Of a stretch of 64,000 nt of DNA, positions 58,076 through 64,000 are shown in pieces (position 1 is the stretch's first letter; every line of letters begins with the position of its first letter). The stretch covers positions 62,001-126,000 of the forward strand of contig NZ_RAQQ01000011.1 of NCBI RefSeq assembly GCF_003610785.1, read 5' to 3'. This DNA comes from Micromonospora globbae (GTDB lineage Bacteria > Actinomycetota > Actinomycetes > Mycobacteriales > Micromonosporaceae). The notes under the pieces are model-generated. The model was not told where the DNA came from. It saw only the letters and a list, made by a program, of their open reading frames with translations, and ran no database searches. Both the position numbers and the translations under genes were made by a program.

Positions 58076-60079
58076 ATGCGGCGATGGCAGGGCGACCGGA
58101 TCCTCTTCGGCGGCGACTACAACCCGGAGCAGTGGCCGGAGGAGACCTGGGCCGAGGACGTCGAGCTGATGCGCCGGGCCGGGGTCAACCTGGTGTCGGT
58201 CGGCATCTTCTCCTGGGCCCTGCTGGAGCCGGCGCCGGGCCGGTACGAGTTCGGCTGGCTGGACCGGGTGCTCGACCTGCTGCACGCCGGTGGCGTCGAC
58301 GTCGACCTCGCCACCGCCACCGCGAGCCCGCCACCGTGGCTGGCGCGGGCGCACCCCGAGACGCTGCCGCGCCGCGCCGACGGCACCGTCCTCTGGCCGG
58401 GCGGCCGGCAGGCGTACTGCCCCAGCTCGCCGGTGTTCCGGGAGCGTTCGCTCGCGCTCGTCGAGGCGGTCGCCGGCCGGTACGCCGCGCACCCGGCCGT
58501 CGTCATGTGGCACGTGTCCAACGAGCTCGGCTGCCACAACGTGCACTGCTACTGCGACGTCAGCGCCGAGGCGTTCCGGGCGTGGCTGCGCGAGCGCTAC
58601 GGCGACCTCGACGCCCTCAACGCCGCCTGGGGCACCGCCTTCTGGAGCCAGCGGTACGGCGACTGGGCCGAGATCAACCCGCCGCGCACCGCCCCCACGT
58701 TCGCCAACCCCACGCAGCAGCTGGACTTCCTGCGCTTCTCCTCCGACGAGCAGCGCGCCCAACTGCGCGCCGAACGCGAGGTGCTGCGCCGGCTGGTCCG
58801 CCAGCCCGTCACCACGAACTTCATGATCGGCACGGGGGTCAAGTACCTCGACTACCACTCCTGGGCCGGCGACGTCGACCTGGTCGCCAACGACCACTAC
58901 CTGACCGCCGCCGACCCGCGGGCCCACGTCGGGTTGGCGCTCTCCGCCGACCACACCCGCGGCGTCGCCGGCGGCGAACCGTGGCTGCTCATGGAGCACT
59001 CCACGAGCGCTGTCAACTGGCAGCCGCGCAACGTCGCCAAGACGCCGGGACAACTGCGCCGCAACAGCCTCGCCCACGTGGCGCGGGGCGCCGACGGCGT
59101 CCTCTTCTTCCAGTGGCGGGCCTCCCGCGCCGGGGCCGAGAAGTTCCACTCGGCGCTCGTGCCGCACGCCGGCCCCGACACGAAGGTGTTCCGCGAGGTC
59201 TGCCGGCTCGGCGCCGACCTGGGCGCGCTGGCCGAGATCCGGGGCAGCCGGGTGGAGGCCGACGTGGCCATCCTCTTCGACTACGAGGCGTGGTGGGGCG
59301 TCGAGCTGGACTCGCACCCCAGCGTGGACGTCACCTACCTCGACCGGCTGACGGCGCTCTACGACTCGCTCTGGCGGGCCGGGATCACCGCCGACGTCGT
59401 CCACCCCTCGACGGACCTCGCCCGCTACCGGCTGGTCCTGGCGCCCACGCTCTACCTCGTGCGCGACGCCGACGCCGCGGCGCTGCGCCGGTTCGTGACC
59501 GACGGCGGCACCGCCCTGGTCACCTACTTCAGCGGCATCGTCGACGAGCACGACCACATCCGGCTCGGCGGCTACCCGGGCGCCTTCCGGGATCTGCTCG
59601 GCGTGCGCACCGAGGAGTTCTTCCCCCTGCGGGAGGGCGAGCGGGTCCGGCTCGACGACGGGTCGGTCGCCGACGTGTGGACCGAGTGGCTGCACCCCGA
59701 CGGCGCCGAGGTCCTCGCCTCGTACGTCGACGGCCCGCTTCCCGGGGTGCCCGCGCTGACGCGGCACGAGGTGGGCGCCGGCGCCGCCTGGTACGCCGGA
59801 ACCCGGCTCGACCAGTCCGCCACCGACCGGCTGGTGGGCCGGCTCGTGGCCGAGTCCGGCGTACGCCCGGCCGCCGTCGCCCCCGAGGGGGTGGAGGTGG
59901 TCCGCCGCCGCGACGGCGAGCGGAGCTGGCTGTTCGTCGTCAACCACACGACCGGCCCGGCGCGGGTGCCCGTCACGGGCGTGGAGCTGTTGACGCGTGA
60001 CCGGTGCGACGGTGAGGTGGTGGTGCCGGCCGGTGAGGTCGCGGTGGTCCGGGAGGATCCCGACGCGACGACGGCATGA
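58076..60079 (+). CDS. GH42 beta-galactosidase
   Basis: A 667-residue intracellular glycoside hydrolase that removes terminal beta-galactose. It opens with the family signature ILFGGDYNPEQWPEETWAED, has the acid/base Glu in WHVSNELGCHNVHCYCDV (about residue 150; the CHNVHCYC cysteines fit the structural zinc site of GH42) and the nucleophile Glu in LLMEHSTSAVNWQPRN (about 308). The trimerisation domain (ILFDYEAWWGVELDSHPS) and a small C-terminal beta domain follow. The ATG at 58076 gives the normal short lead; an ATG at 58055 is possible. Neither has a clear ribosome site. Confidence 0.95.
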   Translation: MRRWQGDRILFGGDYNPEQWPEETWAEDVELMRRAGVNLVSVGIFSWALLEPAPGRYEFGWLDRVLDLLHAGGVDVDLATATASPPPWLARAHPETLPRRADGTVLWPGGRQAYCPSSPVFRERSLALVEAVAGRYAAHPAVVMWHVSNELGCHNVHCYCDVSAEAFRAWLRERYGDLDALNAAWGTAFWSQRYGDWAEINPPRTAPTFANPTQQLDFLRFSSDEQRAQLRAEREVLRRLVRQPVTTNFMIGTGVKYLDYHSWAGDVDLVANDHYLTAADPRAHVGLALSADHTRGVAGGEPWLLMEHSTSAVNWQPRNVAKTPGQLRRNSLAHVARGADGVLFFQWRASRAGAEKFHSALVPHAGPDTKVFREVCRLGADLGALAEIRGSRVEADVAILFDYEAWWGVELDSHPSVDVTYLDRLTALYDSLWRAGITADVVHPSTDLARYRLVLAPTLYLVRDADAAALRRFVTDGGTALVTYFSGIVDEHDHIRLGGYPGAFRDLLGVRTEEFFPLREGERVRLDDGSVADVWTEWLHPDGAEVLASYVDGPLPGVPALTRHEVGAGAAWYAGTRLDQSATDRLVGRLVAESGVRPAAVAPEGVEVVRRRDGERSWLFVVNHTTGPARVPVTGVELLTRDRCDGEVVVPAGEVAVVREDPDATTA

Positions 60080-60112
60080 TCGAACCGCGACGGGTCGAAG
60101 GAGGTTGACCGG

Positions 60113-60889
60113 ATGCTCGCCCAGCAGCGGCAGAGCGCGATCCTCGATCTGATCCGGCAGCACGGCGGTGTCCGGGTGAGCCACCTGGTGAGCCGGTTCG
60201 GCGTGTCGGACATGACGATCCGGCGCGACCTGGAGGTGCTGGCCGAGCGCGGCCTGGTGGACAAGGTGCACGGCGGTGCGACGCTGGCCGGCCCGGGCTC
60301 CGCCGACGAGCCGGGCTTCGCGGCCAAGTCGATCCGGCAGCAGGCCGAGAAGCGGGCCATCGCCGAGCGGGCCGCCACCCTCGTCGAGCCCGGCATGGCC
60401 ATCGCGCTGTCCGCGGGAACCACCACGGCCGCGCTGGCCACCCTGCTCTCCGACGTACGCGGGCTCACCGTGGTGACCAACTCGATCCCGGTGGCCGACG
60501 CGCTCTACCAGGACCCCCGCAGCGACCAGACCGTCGTCCTGACCGGCGGCATCCGCACCCCCTCGGACGCGCTGACCGGTCCGGTCGCCGAGGCCGCCAT
60601 CAGCGCCCTCAACGTCGACCTGCTCTTCCTCGGCGTGCACGGGATGAGCCCGCGTACCGGCTTCACCACCCCCAACCTGCTGGAGGCGGGCGTCAACCGG
60701 TGCCTCATCGGCTCCGCCCGCCGGCTCGTGGTGCTCGCCGACCACACCAAGTGGGAGACCATCGGGATCGCCACCATCGCCCCGCTGGAGGCCGCCGACA
60801 TCCTCGTGACCGACGCGGGGCTGCCCGCCGAAGCCCGCAGCGTCATCGGCGACCAGGTCGGCGAGCTGGTGGTGGTGGACGCGGAGTAG
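60113..60889 (+). CDS. DeoR/GlpR-type sugar regulator
   Basis: A 258-residue repressor. The N-terminal DeoR winged helix is QQRQSAILDLIRQHGGVRVS then HLVSRFGVSDMTIRRDLEVL, with LAERGLVDKVHGGATL. The sugar-phosphate sensor domain has IALSAGTTTAALATLL, VTNSIPVADAL, DLLFLGVHGMSPRTGFTTPN and VVLADHTKWETIGIATIAPL. A GAAGGAGG site precedes the ATG at 60113. It follows the GH42 gene by 33 bases, so the regulator is probably co-transcribed with an enzyme it controls and also acts on the divergent importer operon. Confidence 0.94.
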   Translation: MLAQQRQSAILDLIRQHGGVRVSHLVSRFGVSDMTIRRDLEVLAERGLVDKVHGGATLAGPGSADEPGFAAKSIRQQAEKRAIAERAATLVEPGMAIALSAGTTTAALATLLSDVRGLTVVTNSIPVADALYQDPRSDQTVVLTGGIRTPSDALTGPVAEAAISALNVDLLFLGVHGMSPRTGFTTPNLLEAGVNRCLIGSARRLVVLADHTKWETIGIATIAPLEAADILVTDAGLPAEARSVIGDQVGELVVVDAE

Positions 60890-61010
60890 GCCCGCCGGAC
60901 CGACCCGCCGCGCCGCTTCACAGCGACCTCACAGGGCCAGCCGATAGGGTGCCGGTCGAGCAGACGTCCGGCTCCACGGTGGAGCCCTCGGCGGTCGCAC
61001 GGGAGTTCCG

Positions 61011-61970
61011 ATGGTCTTCAAGAAGATGATGAGCGCGTTCGGTGTGGGCGGCCCCAGCGTGGACACGGTGCTGGCCAACCCCAACACGCGCCCGGGTCTG
61101 ACCCTCGAAGGGCAGGTCAACCTCCTCGGCGGGGAGGTGGAGGCGAACATCGAGCAGGTGGTGCTCAGCCTGGTCACCCGGGTCGAGATCGAGGGGCACG
61201 ACACCGAGTACGCCGGGATCATGGAGTTCTACCGGACGGTGGTCAGCGGCCCGCTCCAGCTCGCGCCCAAGCAGCAGGTCTCCATCCCGTTCCAGCTCCC
61301 GGTGCCGTGGGAGACCCCCATCACCGACGTGTACGGCCAGCGCCTGCACGGCATGACGATGGGTCTGCGTACGGAGCTGGCGGTGGCCCGGGCCGTCGAC
61401 AAGAGCGACCTCGACCACGTGGCGGTGCACCCCCTGCCGGTGCACGAGCGCATCCTCGACGCGTTCCAGCGCCTCGGCTTCCGGTTCAAGACCGCCGACC
61501 TCGAGCGCGGCCACATCTACGGCGTGCAGCAGACCCTGCCGTTCTACCAGGAGATCGAGTTCTTCGCCGCGCCGCAGTACGCGCAGACGGTCCGCGAGGT
61601 CGAGCTGACCTTCGTGACCAACCAGTACGGCGTGGACGTGGTGTTGGAGTGCGACAAGCGCGGCGGGTTCCTCACCCCGGGGCAGGACACCTACGGGCGC
61701 TACACGGTCTCGCATGCCGACGCCGACCGTCTCGACTGGACGCAGGTGGTCGACGGCTGGCTGCGCGAGACGACCTCCCGTTACGGCGGCATGCACGCCG
61801 CGGGCTTCGGGCACGGCCACCACGGTCACCACGGCCACGGCCGGGGGCACGGCATGGGCGGCATGATCGCCGGGGCCGCGCTGGGTGTCGCCGGCGGGAT
61901 GATCGCCGGCGAGCTCATCGAGGACGCCTTCGAGGGCGACCTCGGGGAGGATCTCGGCTTCGACGAGTGA
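61011..61970 (+). CDS. Spo0M-like arrestin-fold protein
   Basis: A 319-residue member of the SpoOM family, named for a Bacillus sporulation-control protein with an arrestin-like fold. The start MVFKKMMSAFGVGGPSVDTV, the VLANPNTRPGLTLEGQVNLL strand and VSIPFQLPVPWETPITDVYG are family landmarks. After about residue 260 it has a His/Gly-rich stretch (GHGHHGHHGHGRGHG) that could bind metal, a Gly/Ala helix (MIAGAALGVAGGMIAGELIE) and an acidic end. Its role in actinomycetes is unknown. The ATG at 61011 fits the family start. Confidence 0.92.
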   Translation: MVFKKMMSAFGVGGPSVDTVLANPNTRPGLTLEGQVNLLGGEVEANIEQVVLSLVTRVEIEGHDTEYAGIMEFYRTVVSGPLQLAPKQQVSIPFQLPVPWETPITDVYGQRLHGMTMGLRTELAVARAVDKSDLDHVAVHPLPVHERILDAFQRLGFRFKTADLERGHIYGVQQTLPFYQEIEFFAAPQYAQTVREVELTFVTNQYGVDVVLECDKRGGFLTPGQDTYGRYTVSHADADRLDWTQVVDGWLRETTSRYGGMHAAGFGHGHHGHHGHGRGHGMGGMIAGAALGVAGGMIAGELIEDAFEGDLGEDLGFDE

Positions 61971-62083
61971 CCGCCGTCCCACGCCGGTCGCCGTGCGGCA
62001 CGGCGAGGACGGCGCGCGACGCCGGTCCGTGACGGGCGACCGGCCGTGACGGGCGTGGCCGGCACGCGGCGGTCCGCAGACGA

Positions 62084-62117
62084 CGGTGGCCTCCGGGACG
62101 CATCCCGGAGGCCACCG
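62084..62117. terminator. Bidirectional terminator hairpin
   Basis: Perfect 15-bp arms CGGTGGCCTCCGGGA (62084-62098) and complement (62103-62117) with a CGCA loop, between spo0M and the convergent small membrane-protein gene. Confidence 0.9.
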
Positions 62118-62130
62118 GCCGTACGAGGGG

Positions 62131-62514
62131 TCACCGTCGACCCGTGCGCCGTTCACTCAGCGAGCGCTTCGGCGAGCCGGCCTTCGACAGACCCCGGCTG
62201 ACCAGGTACGCGGCGGTCAGCGCGGTGATGAACCACCATGCCTGGACCGGGTTGTTGACGTTCAGCCCGTTGGTGGCCGAACCGCCCCAGAAGGCGGCGA
62301 TCACCACGGCCGCGACAGCGGCGGCGTAGATCCAGAACTCGGTGGTGAGGAACGCCTGCTTGGTCTCGGTGCCGGTCTGCGGCGTCGGCTCCCGGTGTCC
62401 GTCACCACTGACCATCGGCATCGGACGGGTGGGCGTCTCCTGCATGGCCTGGCGGTTCTGGATGTCCGCGTTCGGCCGGTTCATCGGCCTGGTGGATGCG
62501 GCCTGCGTGCTCAT
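62131..62514 (-). CDS. Small membrane protein with disordered N-terminus
   Basis: A 127-residue protein. The first 50 residues are polar and Pro/Thr/Gln-rich, then come two membrane helices (FWIYAAAVAAVVIAAFWGGS and PVQAWWFITALTAAYLVSRG) and a basic tail. The FLTTEFWIYAAAVAAVV segment is common in actinobacterial small membrane proteins of unknown function. The ATG at 62514 follows GGAGGAC. It is a single gene. Confidence 0.82.
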   Translation of the reverse strand: MSTQAASTRPMNRPNADIQNRQAMQETPTRPMPMVSGDGHREPTPQTGTETKQAFLTTEFWIYAAAVAAVVIAAFWGGSATNGLNVNNPVQAWWFITALTAAYLVSRGLSKAGSPKRSLSERRTGRR

Positions 62515-62728
62515 CTTGTCCTCCTCAGGATGCGATGAGTCCTGCGCTTCCCTCGCCCCGCTACCGCGTCTCGGCCACGGCACGGTTTCGTGTTTCGTGG
62601 CGGGGACGCCCACCGACTACCCGGGCCCCAGGGCGAGGTAACACCCTCCCGGAGCCGGAAAACCGGCGTACGGCCGGGCGCCGCCGCGCCGGTGGCGCCC
62701 GCCGCACGGGCACCACCGGCGGGGCACG

Positions 62729-64000
62729 TCAGCGCAGCCCGTTGCGGATGGCGACGCCGACGAGCAGGTCGGGGTCGTCGGTGATGATCCCGTCCACGCC
62801 CAGGTCGATGAGCCGCTGCATCACCGCGGCGTCGTCGACGGTGTACGGGATCACCTTCAGCCCGTACCGCGTCTGGAGGGTCCGCACGTCCGGTCCGTGG
62901 AAGTACGCCGGGTTCTCCCGCAGGTACCAGTCGGCCGACGCCACGGTGCCCTGCTCCGGGTCGTGCACCTGCCAGTTCGCCGACACCGCGCCGGCGCCGG
63001 CGGCCTTCGTGAGCTTGCCCAGGTCCCGGTACCGCCACCAGTCCAGCCCGCCGGTCCACGGGCTCTTCACCGACGGGTCGCCGTACACGGCCTGCAGCGA
63101 GCACTCGTCGGCGAGGCTCGCGCACTCGGCCGGGCCGTACTGCCAGACCAGCGCGACGGTGCCGATCCGCTTGTTCAACTGGCGGGCGTAGGTGATGGTC
63201 CGCCAGTCGAAGGACTGGATGGTGGCGCGGTCGGTGAAGCCGGCCCGCTCGATGGCGCCGACGAGTTTGCGGGTGAAGCTGCGGTACGGCTCCGTGTCGT
63301 CCACCAGCGGGCTGATCTTCGTCTCGATGTTCATCCGCACGTCGGTGCGGCCGCTGCGCTTCACCAGCGCGAAGACCTCGTCGAGCGTCGGGATCCGGGC
63401 GCCCGGGGCGGGCACCTGCGCCGGCAGTTCGGGCAGCGTCTTCGTGCCGCAGTCGATCGTCTTGACCTGCGCGAGGGTCAGCTCGTGCACCGGCTTGCCG
63501 ACGTACGGGAACTCCGGGTCGCCGGGGCGGGCCGGTGCGGTGTCGACGCAGTGCGATCCGTTGATGGCGCGGTCGTGCAGCACGACCAGGTGGCCGTCCC
63601 GCGTGACGCCGGTGTCCAGCTCCAGAGTGGAGATCGCCGTGTTCGCGAGGGCGTTCGCGAACGCGGGCAGGGTGTTCTCCGGGCGGGTCGCCCGGCCGCC
63701 GCGGTGGGCCTGGATGTCGAACGGCGCCGCGTACGCCTTCGGCAGGCGGTAGCCGCGCTGCACGAGCAGGCCGCGCAGGCGGTCGGGGTAGTCGGTGATG
63801 ATGCCGTCCACGCCGTCGTCGACGAGCTTCGCCATCGTGGGCACGTCGTCGACCGTCCACGGGATCACCTTGATGCCGTGACGGTGGGCGCTGGCCACCA
63901 TCTCCTTCGTGACGTACGGCCGGTAGCCGGGGTCGGTGACGGTGCCGTTCTGCGGGAAGCCGTGCACCGGGGAGAAGGCGCTGGCGCCGAAGGTCCGGAT
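62729..64000 (-). CDS. Tandem-domain glycerophosphodiester phosphodiesterase (5' end outside window)
   Basis: The last 424 codons of a longer protein; the frame is open to the window edge, so the true start lies beyond 64000. The visible part begins with the end of one GDPD barrel (KVIPWTVDDVPTMAKLVDDG, GIITDYPDRL) and continues with a complete second domain: FDIQAHRGGRATRPENTLPA (catalytic His and Glu), LELDTGVTRDGHLVVLHDRA (metal ligands), RIPTLDEVFALV, MNIETKISP, and the matching end GLKVIPYTVDDAAVMQRLID. It hydrolyses glycerophosphodiesters to glycerol 3-phosphate and an alcohol. The two barrel ends are alike, so the protein arose by internal duplication. Probably secreted, but its signal is not in view. 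Confidence 0.92.
   Translation of the reverse strand: MRTFGASAFSPVHGFPQNGTVTDPGYRPYVTKEMVASAHRHGIKVIPWTVDDVPTMAKLVDDGVDGIITDYPDRLRGLLVQRGYRLPKAYAAPFDIQAHRGGRATRPENTLPAFANALANTAISTLELDTGVTRDGHLVVLHDRAINGSHCVDTAPARPGDPEFPYVGKPVHELTLAQVKTIDCGTKTLPELPAQVPAPGARIPTLDEVFALVKRSGRTDVRMNIETKISPLVDDTEPYRSFTRKLVGAIERAGFTDRATIQSFDWRTITYARQLNKRIGTVALVWQYGPAECASLADECSLQAVYGDPSVKSPWTGGLDWWRYRDLGKLTKAAGAGAVSANWQVHDPEQGTVASADWYLRENPAYFHGPDVRTLQTRYGLKVIPYTVDDAAVMQRLIDLGVDGIITDDPDLLVGVAIRNGLR

Overview
The window comes from a high-GC actinomycete, most likely Micromonospora or a close relative in the Micromonosporaceae. This rests on the roughly 73% GC look, frequent GTG starts, many 4-base ATGA/GTGA stop-start overlaps, the bioB-bsaP pair, a DosR/DevS dormancy block, Spo0M, F420-type and WXG100-type proteins, and short dispersed elements that I associate with this family from memory. 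No phage, insertion sequence, CRISPR array or rRNA operon was seen. The only RNA genes are two tRNA clusters.

Layout. 1-2.9 kb: an aldehyde dehydrogenase and an LPXTG wall-anchored protein. 3.1-6.9 kb (minus): a tightly overlapping six-gene operon of a YbaB-like protein, a WXG100-like protein, a larger WXG/PPE-like protein, a two-helix membrane protein, a small unknown and a GNAT acetyltransferase, with an extra 27-codon mini-ORF spliced into one junction. 7-10.4 kb: biotin synthesis, bsaP-bioB divergent from bioF-bioD. The bioF/bioD junction holds a tandem pair of 20-codon mini-ORFs linked by GTGA overlaps. 10.4-14.5 kb: a two-component system facing an ABC exporter. 14.6-17.8 kb: a long palindrome, a P450 with a methyltransferase, and a secreted anchored protein. 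17.8-22.3 kb: an M36 metallopeptidase, a TIGR03086 protein and a TetR regulator.

22.5-28.1 kb: tRNA cluster Gly-Cys-Val, YceI, an orphan B12/radical SAM protein, a divergent ArsR/PEP-mutase pair, and a second tRNA cluster Gly-Val. 28.1-30.7 kb: a WYL regulator divergent from a VOC protein across a perfect operator, then an epimerase. 30.8-42.5 kb: a dormancy/hypoxia-like block with two Acg-type nitroreductases, DevR, DevS (predicted haem-ligand His conserved), two universal stress proteins and phosphoketolase, with DosR-box-like sites. Embedded in it is helR, an RNA polymerase-protecting helicase-like gene preceded by a match to the rifamycin-associated element. 42.6-43.4 kb: a leaderless HTH gene with two identical-architecture operators, coupled to a stand-alone double ClpC N-domain protein; this looks like a split form of mycobacterial ClpC2.

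43.5-48 kb: a lipid-phosphate operon (diacylglycerol kinase, BrkB/YihY, tandem PAP2, EEP phosphatase). 48-52.4 kb: an alpha/beta hydrolase with an F420-dependent oxidoreductase, and an ECF42 sigma factor with its YCII/DGPF partner and an SMR transporter. 52.4-60.9 kb: a galactoside-use locus (GH36, ABC importer, GH42, DeoR regulator). 61-64 kb: Spo0M, a small membrane protein and a tandem-domain glycerophosphodiesterase that runs off the window end.
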